From positions 1 to 6,667 of the forward strand of contig VBOC01000176.1 of assembly GCA_005877655.1 (NCBI GenBank): a stretch of 6,667 bases of DNA, given 5' to 3'. Both the position numbers and the translations under genes were made by a program. This stretch comes from Ignavibacteria bacterium (GTDB lineage: Bacteria; Bacteroidota; Ignavibacteria; UBA10030; SZUA-254). Shown here one piece after another: positions 1 to 6,321 of the stretch; position 1 is the stretch's first letter, and each line of letters opens with the position of its first letter. The notes beneath the pieces are model-generated. The model did no database searches. It saw only the letters and a list, made by a program, of their open reading frames with translations, and was not told where the DNA came from.

Positions 1-193
1 TATCGAGCGAGCTTCTGGCGCCGTTGATCATCTCGAGCCATACCTCCTGCGTGTTGCGCACGTCGGGGTTATCGAGCACGGTCTCGATGGGAATGCTCTC
101 GACGATTTCGAAGTCGGGGTATCCTGCAACCTGGCCAAACGCGGCGATGGACGCGGCGAGGAGGAGCGTTAAAATTGCCACGGCCCCGGTCAT
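1..193 (-). CDS. Phospholipase D-like protein, N-terminal fragment (cut by window edge)
   Basis: Only the first 64 codons are in the window; the gene continues past position 1. Residues 3-21 are a hydrophobic stretch ending in AAFGQ, which reads as a Sec signal peptide, so the product is probably exported. The mature part begins FEIVESIPIETVLDN and then has EVWLEMINGARSSLD (residues 50-64). This matches the start of PLD-superfamily proteins of the PLD3/PLD4 kind, where an ESIP motif is followed by a W-L-x-x-I/L-x-x-A-x-x-S-L-D segment leading into the first strand of the fold. The HKD catalytic motifs would lie beyond the edge, so phosphodiesterase or nuclease activity cannot be judged. The ATG overlaps the stop of the upstream hydratase as ATGA (193-190), and AAAGG lies three bases before it, so translation is probably coupled. 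The family is moderately sure, the substrate unknown. Confidence 0.68.
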   Translation of the reverse strand, partial: MTGAVAILTLLLAASIAAFGQVAGYPDFEIVESIPIETVLDNPDVRNTQEVWLEMINGARSSLD

Positions 194-898
194 CTGCCTT
201 TCCATTCCGGCTTCCGCTTTTCAACGAAGGCCTTCATCCCTTCTTTTTGGTCTTCGGATGAAAAAAGGAGGTAGAAATTCTTGCGCTCGAATTCCAATCC
301 ACCCTCGATCGTTGTGTCGAACGATTTCAGAACCGCTTCTTTTGCAAGCCGGACTGCCACGGGGGGCTTTGAGGCGATTTCTTTCGCAAGACTCTTCGCT
401 TCGTCGAGATAGCATTCGACGGGCACCACCTTGTTCACGAGGCCGAGATGGAATGCCTCCTCGGCCGTGATCATCTTTCCCGTCAGGACCATCTCCATCG
501 CCTTGCATTTCCCTATGGCGCGCGTCAGGCGCTGCGTTCCGCCGGCGCCGGGCATAACCCCGATATTGATCTCCGGCTGTCCGAATCGTGCTGTCTCCGA
601 TGCGATGATGAGATCGCAGGCCATCGAAAGCTCGCAGCCGCCTCCGAGGGCAAACCCGCTCACGGCGGCGATGATCGGCTTCTTGATTTTCCGAATCCGA
701 TCCCAACGGGCAAACTGGTCGCGCACAAGCATGTCCACGGCCGAGGAATCCGCCATTTCTTTGATGTCGGCGCCTGCTGCGAGCTTCGACCAGCTCGGTC
801 ATGAGTTTGATGTTGAGCGCATTGAGAACGTCGGGCCGGTTGAGCTGGATCAGCGCGAAGTGCTGATCGGTTGAAATCAAAAGCGTTGAGGGTGGCAT
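190..898 (-). pseudogene. Enoyl-CoA hydratase/isomerase with internal deletion and frameshift
   Basis: This is a crotonase-fold protein that hydrates 2-enoyl-CoA in beta-oxidation-type pathways, closest in look to FadB/PaaF-like hydratases. It is read in two frames. The first, from the ATG at 898, gives the normal start with LNRPDVLNALN and LMTELVEA. At about position 780 the family pattern jumps to the other frame, which resumes at AAGADIKEMA and runs to the stop at 190. The second part has both catalytic glutamates, in GGGCEL and in FGQPEINIGVMPGAGG, the oxyanion-hole AAGAD, and the normal C-terminal KRKPEWKGR. Compared with the hydratase at 2857-3708, about 23 residues (the segment ending in VIVLTG-type sequence) are missing at the junction. 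The span is 709 bp, so the loss must be 3n+2 bases, roughly 68-71. Without that segment the fold would lack a core strand. A real pseudogene and an assembly error are both possible. No good ribosome binding site precedes 898. The downstream PLD-like gene overlaps the stop codon. Confidence 0.8.
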
Positions 899-921
899 GG
901 AGTGTGGCCGGTGTAGGGTGT

Positions 922-934
922 GAGATCGGATCTC
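922..934. repeat. 13-bp perfect palindrome between cytochrome and hydratase genes
   Basis: GAGATC and GATCTC flank a single central G, lying in the 37-bp gap directly after the cytochrome stop codon. There is no T-run on either strand after it, and the loop would be too tight for a full hairpin, so it does not look like an intrinsic terminator. It could be a protein-binding site, an mRNA end-stabilising element, or chance. Confidence 0.35.
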
Positions 935-935
935 G

Positions 936-2837
936 TTATTTCAAGAGCATCATGTTCTTTGTCTGACGGCTGCCGCCTGAGGACAGGGTGTAGAGGTACT
1001 CGCCGCTTGCAAGGCCGCTCGCGTCGAACGTAACGTCATAGGTGCCGGCGACGAGGGTCGCGCTGACCAGCGTCCGGACCTCACGGCCGGCGCCGTCGAA
1101 CACTTTCAGCGTGACAACCGAAGAGTGCTTGAGCGAAAATGTTATATGCGTCGAAGGGTTGAACGGGTTGGGATAGTTTTGGTGGAGTGTAAACGTCATC
1201 GGATGCGTCCGGCCGTCATGCACCCCCAGGAGTGTGTCGACCACAACGACCGACTGCGTGTTCATGGCCACCGGCGACGACCGGCCGTGCGCCGCCCATG
1301 CGTTGTGGAGCTTCATCCCCCACGCGTTCCAGTCGTAGGGGTTCGCCGAATTCTCGTCGCGCAGGAAGTCCGCATATTCTCTGCTCATCGTTTGATAGTA
1401 TAAAGTCGCTGTCACCCTGGCCGCCGAGCCGGGCAGCACATAGCGCGTCTCATCCCAGTATTGGCTGTCCGCGTAAGCTTTTCCCACGGGTTCGGCCCGC
1501 CGGAGTGCGAATCCGAGATTGGTGAATCCCTTCGGCGGTATCCGGTCGTCCGAGAGAATCGTGTCATTGAGGAAGAAATGGAAGGAAGGGCCGGGTTGAA
1601 GGCCGAACGACGCGGCCGTAGCGTTGGTCATTCCCTGTACCGTCTCATAAACCCTTAGCTGAGGATCGTTCGCAAGGAACGCGGAATCCGGGTTGTATGA
1701 TCCCGATTCGAAAACCGTTGCTCCTGTCGAGTCGGATGCAACAACGTTGATCCACATCCGCCGTCCGTCCGGGTATCCGGTTGGAAGTTTGTGTCCGGTA
1801 AGATTCGTGATCCGCACGCGGGCATGGACGGTGTCGCGGGAACGGTAGGCGGTTAGTTGCAAATCCGCCGCTCGTTGCAACGTCGCAACTGCGCGATCCC
1901 TGCCTGCGCACAGGGCCGCCGTGTCGAGGGCCGGATAGAAGTCGGGGAGGATGCCGGGGACAAACGAATTTCCCCCCGTAAGATCGTGCTGCGCAATGTG
2001 AGGCCTCATCGGCGCGGTCGGATAGACGCAGGCATATCCGGCGGTATCCTTCATGTGGCACGACTGGCACGTCCCCGAATCACCCTGCGTCGCGTACCAG
2101 CTCATGAACCATTCGCTGTAGGTCCGCTCGAGGGGACCGTATTCGTACGGCGCTTGTGTGAAGCGATCCTGCGCATAGACTGGATTGCTGACGTCGTGGC
2201 ATACGCCGCACAGTTCGCCCGACTTCTGGAAGGGGTCGAATTGCGTCCTGTGAGGAGCCGCTACGCTGTCATAGGGACCGCGCTTGGGGGTGGTCAGCTT
2301 CTCGACCGCGTGCATGCCGTTTCCATAACCGGGCACCGGGCGGGGAAAATAGGGGACAGTGCTATCGGGATTCAGGGGATCGACGGAGCGGTGGCAGTAG
2401 TCGCATTGTACGCCGTCGAAATCCGTTCCCGCAAGAGCCTGCCCGGTGTAGTCCTCGGAGTGTCCGGCCAACCACCCGGTGGGGGAATGACATCTGATGC
2501 AATACTCCCCCTCCCCGGTGCGGTACTTGTTCGTGACGGCGAGGGCGGCGAAAAAGACCGGATCGCGCGCCGAATGCGCCATCATACTCCCGGCCCATTT
2601 GGGATAGATTGTCACCGGCCGGGCGGGCGAGAGTGAATTGTGACACTGCATACAGGTCCGAACCGAATTTGCGGAATCGACACTGCCCACCTGAGTGCCG
2701 GGCAATGAGAGAAACGGGCTGCGCGGGTTCTGATGTCCTCCTATTCCCAGGATCAGAACGATGGTGACCAGACAGACGGCACCGGAAGCTATTCTGGCTG
2801 CAATGGACTGAAATCGGCGGGCAACCGGGGGCATCAC
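936..2837 (-). CDS. Exported pentaheme c-type cytochrome with T9SS C-terminal sorting domain
   Basis: A 633-residue exported electron-transfer protein. Residues 16-35 form a hydrophobic signal segment after a basic N-terminus. Five CxxCH heme-binding motifs follow: CMQCH (62-66), CIRCH (113-117), CDYCH (145-149), CGVCH (210-214) and CQSCH (257-261). Histidines scattered between them could be distal ligands. Residues 340-370 contain TNLTGHKLPTGYPDGRRMW, a segment often seen after the heme region in multiheme cytochromes of this type, probably a beta domain. Residues 552-633 are a Por-type sorting/FlgD-like domain, from HQNYPNPFNPST to GEYLYTLSSGG and a basic end (RQTKNMMLLK). This implies export by Sec, heme attachment in the periplasm and then type IX secretion to the surface or medium. 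The frame opens with GTG then ATG; the ATG at 2834 sits 8 bases from GAGAGG and is the likelier start. It lies 19 bp downstream of one hydratase gene and 37 bp upstream of another. Redox partner and substrate cannot be read from the sequence. Confidence 0.92.
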   Translation of the reverse strand: MMPPVARRFQSIAARIASGAVCLVTIVLILGIGGHQNPRSPFLSLPGTQVGSVDSANSVRTCMQCHNSLSPARPVTIYPKWAGSMMAHSARDPVFFAALAVTNKYRTGEGEYCIRCHSPTGWLAGHSEDYTGQALAGTDFDGVQCDYCHRSVDPLNPDSTVPYFPRPVPGYGNGMHAVEKLTTPKRGPYDSVAAPHRTQFDPFQKSGELCGVCHDVSNPVYAQDRFTQAPYEYGPLERTYSEWFMSWYATQGDSGTCQSCHMKDTAGYACVYPTAPMRPHIAQHDLTGGNSFVPGILPDFYPALDTAALCAGRDRAVATLQRAADLQLTAYRSRDTVHARVRITNLTGHKLPTGYPDGRRMWINVVASDSTGATVFESGSYNPDSAFLANDPQLRVYETVQGMTNATAASFGLQPGPSFHFFLNDTILSDDRIPPKGFTNLGFALRRAEPVGKAYADSQYWDETRYVLPGSAARVTATLYYQTMSREYADFLRDENSANPYDWNAWGMKLHNAWAAHGRSSPVAMNTQSVVVVDTLLGVHDGRTHPMTFTLHQNYPNPFNPSTHITFSLKHSSVVTLKVFDGAGREVRTLVSATLVAGTYDVTFDASGLASGEYLYTLSSGGSRQTKNMMLLK

Positions 2838-2842
2838 AAGGG

Positions 2843-2848
2843 CCTCTC
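2843..2848 (-). promoter_or_regulatory. Ribosome binding site of the cytochrome gene
   Basis: On the minus strand GAGAGG lies 5 bases before the GTG at 2837 and 8 bases before the ATG at 2834. The spacing favours the ATG as the true start, which shortens the protein by one residue. It is the clearest Shine-Dalgarno-like site in the minus-strand operon. Confidence 0.5.
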
Positions 2849-2856
2849 AATGTCCT

Positions 2857-3708
2857 CTAGGATTTACCCGACTCTTTCGAACGGCGGAGCTTCCGGTAAT
2901 CGACCGGACGCTTCTCGACGAAGGCTCGGATTCCCTCTTTTACTTCATCAGATCCGGTATGAATCGTCAGCCAGTCGCGGAGGTGTCCGATGGTGAGACT
3001 CCATGAAAAATCCCGCCAAAAATTCAACTGCTGTTTCGTGTAGCGGGTGCATTCGGGGAGTTTGTCGATGAGTTTTTCTACTAGCTCGGTGACCGTTCTG
3101 TCGAGATTTTTTCGGGGGACGACGCGGTTGAGCAGGCCCCATTCGAGTGCCTTGGCGGCAGGTATTTCCTCGCAGAGCAGGAGCATCTCCCGTGCCCTCC
3201 TGTCTCCGATAAAAAGCGGAAGCCATTGAGTGGCGCCCGCCGCGGGCACGCTCCCCCGGGCAACGCCCACATGCCTGATGAACGTGTCCTCGGCGGCGAC
3301 CGCAAGGTCGCACGACATCTGGAGCTCATTTCCGCCGCCAACGACCATCCCGTTGATTCGGGCGATCGTCGGTTTTCCGATGTTTCGGAGTCGTTCGAAG
3401 GTCTCGATGAACACCCCCATCCACTTGTAAAAATCGGAAGGCCGCTCCATGAAATCCTTCGCCCACTCGCTTACATCGGCGCCCGTGCAGAAGGCCTTCG
3501 AGCCGGCCCCGGTGAGGACGAGAACCGCGACTCTATCGTCCCAACTCGCATCCTCGAACGCGGCGGCCAGTTCTCGAAGTGTGCCTAGATTGAGAGCGTT
3601 GTGAACCTCCGGCCGATTGATTGTCACCGTCGCCCGGTTATCACCCTTTGTATAGAGAATATTGCGGAATTTCAGCGCAGAGGCAGGCCTTCCAGAATAG
3701 ACGCTCAT
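2857..3708 (-). CDS. Enoyl-CoA hydratase/isomerase family protein, MenB/BamA-like active site
   Basis: A complete crotonase-superfamily protein of 283 residues acting on an acyl-CoA thioester in the cytoplasm. Visible signatures are INRPEVHNALN (30-40), the oxyanion-hole segment FCTGAD (73-78), GGGNEL (124-129) with the first catalytic glutamate at 128, and REMLLLCEEIPAAKALEWGLLNRVVP (173-198), quoted here as REMLLLCEE and WGLLNRVVP blocks. The second catalytic glutamate of classical hydratases (in FGQPE) is absent: the aligned stretch HVGVARGSVPAAGATQWLP has Gly148 there. Glycine at this site is typical of MenB (dihydroxynaphthoyl-CoA synthase) and of BamA (ring-opening 6-oxocyclohexenecarbonyl-CoA hydrolase), and the GATQWLPLFIG block also resembles BamA. 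The protein lacks other features that would settle either name. It may therefore catalyse something other than simple hydration. Its ATG overlaps the EthD gene stop as ATGA (3708-3705), implying coupled translation, and the cytochrome start follows 19 bp downstream. Family certain, substrate unknown. Confidence 0.9.
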   Translation of the reverse strand: MSVYSGRPASALKFRNILYTKGDNRATVTINRPEVHNALNLGTLRELAAAFEDASWDDRVAVLVLTGAGSKAFCTGADVSEWAKDFMERPSDFYKWMGVFIETFERLRNIGKPTIARINGMVVGGGNELQMSCDLAVAAEDTFIRHVGVARGSVPAAGATQWLPLFIGDRRAREMLLLCEEIPAAKALEWGLLNRVVPRKNLDRTVTELVEKLIDKLPECTRYTKQQLNFWRDFSWSLTIGHLRDWLTIHTGSDEVKEGIRAFVEKRPVDYRKLRRSKESGKS

Positions 3709-4007
3709 CCCTGGATATCGCCGAAGAAGAGGGTTACGAACTCCGCCGCGGAGCTCATCAGGTCTTTCGCCGCCGCGCGGCCCTCCGGAGACGCGTTTGC
3801 CGCATTCATGGCGTCCAGGGAATCGTAGTACATCTCCGCCATCACATGGTATCGCGATTCGCCGATCGGGGCGCCGGTGATTTTCGTAATTTCAAGTTTT
3901 CGCAGTCCGGGGGTCTTCCGGACAAGCGGGAGGTGCACGCCATGGTAATGGCTGTCGAACGCTTCAATATCGGGTGGTTTGCGGTAGAGAGCGATGAGTT
4001 TTACCAT
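3705..4007 (-). CDS. EthD family protein (dimeric alpha/beta-barrel)
   Basis: A complete 100-residue protein, the usual length for a single EthD domain, of the ferredoxin-like dimeric alpha/beta-barrel fold. The family pattern is seen in LIALYRKPPDIEAFDSHY (4-21), then HGVHLPLVRKTPGL (22-35), YHVMAEMYYDSLDAM (53-67) and the closing strand FVTLFFGD (90-97). There is no signal peptide, so it is cytoplasmic. EthD was named from a gene needed for ethyl tert-butyl ether degradation, but the biochemical role of most members is not known; some relatives act on small aromatic or polyketide substrates. It is the first gene of the minus-strand operon, about 30 bases after the predicted transcription start, and no purine-rich ribosome binding site precedes the ATG. 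Translational overlap with the hydratase gene (3708-3705) suggests the two products are made in matched amounts and may work on the same compound. Confidence 0.88.
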   Translation of the reverse strand: MVKLIALYRKPPDIEAFDSHYHGVHLPLVRKTPGLRKLEITKITGAPIGESRYHVMAEMYYDSLDAMNAANASPEGRAAAKDLMSSAAEFVTLFFGDIQG

Positions 4008-4043
4008 GGCAACGTCGGAGGTGGAGGATCGAAAATGATATTT

Positions 4044-4072
4044 AATATAGCCAGAGGGGCCTAGAGAGTCAA
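4044..4072 (-). promoter_or_regulatory. Sigma70-type promoter of the EthD-hydratase-cytochrome operon
   Basis: Reading the minus strand, TTGACT (4072-4067) and TATATT (4049-4044) are separated by exactly 17 bases, close to the ideal housekeeping promoter. Transcription should start near 4037, giving a leader of about 30 bases before the EthD ATG at 4007. The promoter lies in the 73-bp divergent gap, and its -35 box overlaps the purine-rich stretch just before the GTG at 4081 of the DUF2723 gene. The -10 area is part of an 11-base AT palindrome (4038-4048). Confidence 0.75.
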
Positions 4073-4080
4073 GGGGTAAA

Positions 4081-6114
4081 GTGGACTTTACTCCGGATTA
4101 TTGCTACCTTTTGTGCTCGAATTCCTGCTCCCAACCGGCACGTCACGATCTTCCCATCGCCATACCTGTGAGAATCAGTCCCAAGCGGCTTGAGCTTTTC
4201 ATTGCATTGGTGATCTCCGCACTCGGCCTGCTTCTGTACCTCGTCACGCTATGCCCGACCACCGATTTTATCGACGCCGGCGAGCTCTCCACCGTTGTCA
4301 TCACGCTCGGGATCGCCCATCCGACCGGCTATCCTCTCTTTACCCTCGTCGGCTGGCTGTTTGCCCATCTCCCGATCCCGTTGAGAAGCATCGAGCAGAT
4401 GAATCTCATGGCGGCCCTGTTCTGTTCCGCCGGGCTGTTTATGTACTTTCGGTTTTTCCTGTTCTTCCTCGGCACCCTCTCGGTGAAGAATCCGATCCCT
4501 CTGAGCGATCAGGATGGGAGAGTATCGGCGCGGGCCCTCACGCGGGTGTTTATCCCGGCGGCTGCCGGGACGCTCCTTCTCGGTTTTTCCGAAACCTACT
4601 GGTCGCAGGCCCTCTCGATCGAGGTCTATTCGTTGCACCTGTTTCTCGTTGCCATGGTGCTCTTTCTTTTTACGAAGGCAATCGCGGCGCACCTCGGGTG
4701 GTCCGATTCCCGCGGGACGGGCCTTCGCGAGGACGCGTACTGGTACGGTTTCGCGTTCGTACTCGGACTCGCGTTCACGAACCACATGACAACCATACTC
4801 CTTGCCCCCGGATTTCTCTACCTTTATTTTACCGCATGCCGGTTCACACCGGAGTCGAGGAGGCGTTTGATAAGACTTGTGCCGGCCTTCCTTGCCGGAT
4901 TCTCCGTCTATCTGTACCTCCCCGTTCGTGCGGCTCAACAACCGATGCTGAACTGGGGAAACCCCGTGGATCTCGAGCGGTTTCTCTGGCATTTTACGGG
5001 AAAGCAGTACAGGGTCTGGATTTTTTCTTCCACCGAGAGCGCGGCCCGGCAGCTCAAGTATTTTTTTGACTCTCTCCTCCCTGAGTTTGCCTACTTCCCC
5101 CTCGCCTTTGCCGCAATCGGAATCTGGAACCTCTTCGTTCAGAGAAAACGGATTGCGATATTTACCGTTCTGCTTTTTCTCGGATGCCTCCTGTACTCGA
5201 TCAATTATGACATTCATGATATCGATTCATACTTTCTCCTGGCGTACATCACGATCGCGATCTGGGCCGCCCTCGGCGCCGCCAGCCTGGTTGGCGCGGT
5301 GAAGAATTCCCAGATCGCGAAACGGGTTGCGGCAGTCCTCCTCGCATCCTGCCTGATCCCGATCGTCGTGAACTTCTCCATAGTGGATGAGAGCACGTTG
5401 ACCATCGTGGAGCATTATACGAAGGACATGTTCAAGTCTGTGGAGCCGAACGCGATTGTCCTGACCTACCAATGGGACTACTTCGTCTCGGAGTCGTATT
5501 ATTTTCAGATCATCGAAAACGTACGCCCCGACGTTGTCGTTATCGATGAGGAATTGCTCCGCCGTTCATGGTATTTCTTGCAGCTCCAGAAGCGTTACCC
5601 CTGGTTGATCGAACGATCGCGGAGGGAGATTGATGCCTACCTCGCCGAGCTCCGGAAGTTCGAACACGATCTCCCGTATGACCATGCCGCCATCGAGTTT
5701 CGCTACAATAATCTCATCCACAGTTTCATTCTGAAAAACTATTCATCGCGGCCCATCTATGCCACCCCCGAACTGGAGGGAGAGTATACGTCAGGATACA
5801 GCCGGGTGCCGTCGGGGCTCGCCTTCAGGCTCTTTGCCGATACTCTCTATCACGAGACTGTCCATCCCGGATATGCTTTCGAAGTTCCGACAAAGAAAAA
5901 TAAATATGTAGACGGAATTGTGTCTCTCTACGGTCATTCCTTCTTCAATCGCGCCCTCTACCTGAACATGTTCGGGAAGAATGCTGCCGCGCTCGCATAC
6001 CTGGATTCGGCACTCCGGAAATGGCAATTTTTAGGGGTTTTGGAGCTCTCCCCCGGTAAATGGCATAAAAATTGTTTGACTTTTTTGCCGAAAATGGTTA
6101 TATTATTTTTCTGA
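4081..6114 (+). CDS. DUF2723 integral membrane protein, probably 3'-truncated
   Basis: A polytopic membrane protein of the DUF2723 family, which includes human TMEM260, a protein O-mannosyltransferase, so a lipid-linked-sugar glycosyltransferase role is plausible but inferred. Family hallmarks in order: DFIDAGEL (62-69) and AHPTGYPL (79-86) in the first loop, with an acidic pair typical of GT-C enzymes; WSQALSIEVYSLHLF (174-188); FTNHMTTILLAPG (232-244); YLPVRAAQQPMLNWGNP (279-295); FLWHFTGKQY (301-310); and YDIHDIDSYFLLAY (376-389). About ten hydrophobic helices lie between residues 38 and 430, followed by a soluble region (435-648). Residues 633-647 (KNAAALAYLDSALRK) look like the start of a TPR helix, after which the last 29 residues resemble translated noncoding AT-rich DNA and overlap the tRNA promoter. 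The frame opens at GTG 4081 with AAGGGG upstream, but residues 1-29 look unlike the family, and the GTG at 4168 is a reasonable alternative start. It is a single gene, divergent from the EthD operon. Confidence 0.85.
   Translation: MDFTPDYCYLLCSNSCSQPARHDLPIAIPVRISPKRLELFIALVISALGLLLYLVTLCPTTDFIDAGELSTVVITLGIAHPTGYPLFTLVGWLFAHLPIPLRSIEQMNLMAALFCSAGLFMYFRFFLFFLGTLSVKNPIPLSDQDGRVSARALTRVFIPAAAGTLLLGFSETYWSQALSIEVYSLHLFLVAMVLFLFTKAIAAHLGWSDSRGTGLREDAYWYGFAFVLGLAFTNHMTTILLAPGFLYLYFTACRFTPESRRRLIRLVPAFLAGFSVYLYLPVRAAQQPMLNWGNPVDLERFLWHFTGKQYRVWIFSSTESAARQLKYFFDSLLPEFAYFPLAFAAIGIWNLFVQRKRIAIFTVLLFLGCLLYSINYDIHDIDSYFLLAYITIAIWAALGAASLVGAVKNSQIAKRVAAVLLASCLIPIVVNFSIVDESTLTIVEHYTKDMFKSVEPNAIVLTYQWDYFVSESYYFQIIENVRPDVVVIDEELLRRSWYFLQLQKRYPWLIERSRREIDAYLAELRKFEHDLPYDHAAIEFRYNNLIHSFILKNYSSRPIYATPELEGEYTSGYSRVPSGLAFRLFADTLYHETVHPGYAFEVPTKKNKYVDGIVSLYGHSFFNRALYLNMFGKNAAALAYLDSALRKWQFLGVLELSPGKWHKNCLTFLPKMVILFF
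6076..6104 (+). promoter_or_regulatory. Sigma70-type promoter of the tRNA cluster
   Basis: TTGACT (6076-6081) and TATATT (6099-6104) are separated by 17 bases. An AT-rich stretch (6057-6075) upstream could act as an UP element. Transcription should start near 6111, about 210 bases before tRNA-Thr. It lies within the last codons of the frame read as DUF2723, which supports the view that those codons are not truly coding. The hexamers and spacer length are the same as in the promoter at 4044-4072. Confidence 0.75.
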
Positions 6115-6207
6115 ATCCCTAAATACCTTCCTCGCAAGGCAATATGACCCCGAGATTTCTGAAGCCCTTAGGACTGGCCGGAGGGGAGGGGGATTGTTTT
6201 TATCATT

Positions 6208-6233
6208 CTGATCTGTTTGGCTGATCTGTTTGG
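6208..6233 (+). repeat. 13-bp exact tandem repeat, two copies
   Basis: CTGATCTGTTTGG occurs twice back to back (6208-6220 and 6221-6233) in the leader of the tRNA operon. It could be a slipped duplication or a paired protein-binding site; nothing nearby settles which. Confidence 0.6.
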
Positions 6234-6283
6234 TCAGAGTGGCGAATGGTTGTTGACTGAACCCGCGCCGGCGAGGTCGTCGA

Positions 6284-6299
6284 GGAAATTGAAATTTCC
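6284..6299 (+). repeat. Inverted repeat with TGAA loop upstream of tRNA-Thr
   Basis: GGAAAT and ATTTCC can pair around a TGAA loop, 23 bases before tRNA-Thr. It has no T-run after it, so it is not an intrinsic terminator; a leader hairpin used in RNA processing is the most natural reading. Confidence 0.35.
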
Positions 6300-6321
6300 C
6301 GGCGTGACCGGCATCCTTGAT

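Larger units (their letters stand above)
6115..6321 (+). other. Leader region of the tRNA transcript, no gene seen
   Basis: This 207-bp stretch lies between the DUF2723 stop and tRNA-Thr, and is probably transcribed as the 5' leader of the tRNA operon. It holds a 13-bp tandem repeat (6208-6233), a short inverted repeat (6284-6299) and a small stem candidate with arms GCATC (6311-6315) and GATGC (6319-6323), the latter running into the tRNA acceptor. The GC-rich outer arms GCCGG (6268-6272) and CCGGC (6309-6313) could close a larger structure around 6284-6299. No convincing protein gene or intrinsic terminator was found. Confidence 0.5.

Noticed and set aside
1857..2636. A 259-codon plus-strand open frame opposite the cytochrome gene
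   Set aside because: The opposite strand has five CxxCH motifs and continuous family similarity; this frame shows no recognisable motif.
2857..3708. Naming the hydratase BamA or MenB outright
   Set aside because: Only the active-site glycine and a few block similarities are shared; length and other residues do not decide, so the family-level name is kept.
4044..4080. A plus-strand promoter for the DUF2723 gene using TAATAT at 4043-4048
   Set aside because: No acceptable -35 box lies 16-18 bases upstream, where the sequence is G-rich.
4249..5217. A 322-codon minus-strand open frame opposite the DUF2723 gene
   Set aside because: It is rich in charged residues and Gly/Pro with no domain pattern, and lies wholly opposite a gene with strong family motifs, so it is a high-GC shadow frame.
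6120..6205. Intrinsic terminator after the DUF2723 gene (G-rich run followed by TTTTT)
   Set aside because: The G-rich stretch has no matching C-rich arm next to the T-run, and the position is downstream of the tRNA promoter, where termination would be harmful.
6144..6224. A 26-codon frame (starting MTPRFLK) in the tRNA leader, possibly a leader peptide
   Set aside because: It has only a weak AAGG before the ATG, no run of regulatory codons and no terminator or attenuator after it. The stop falls in the tandem repeat.
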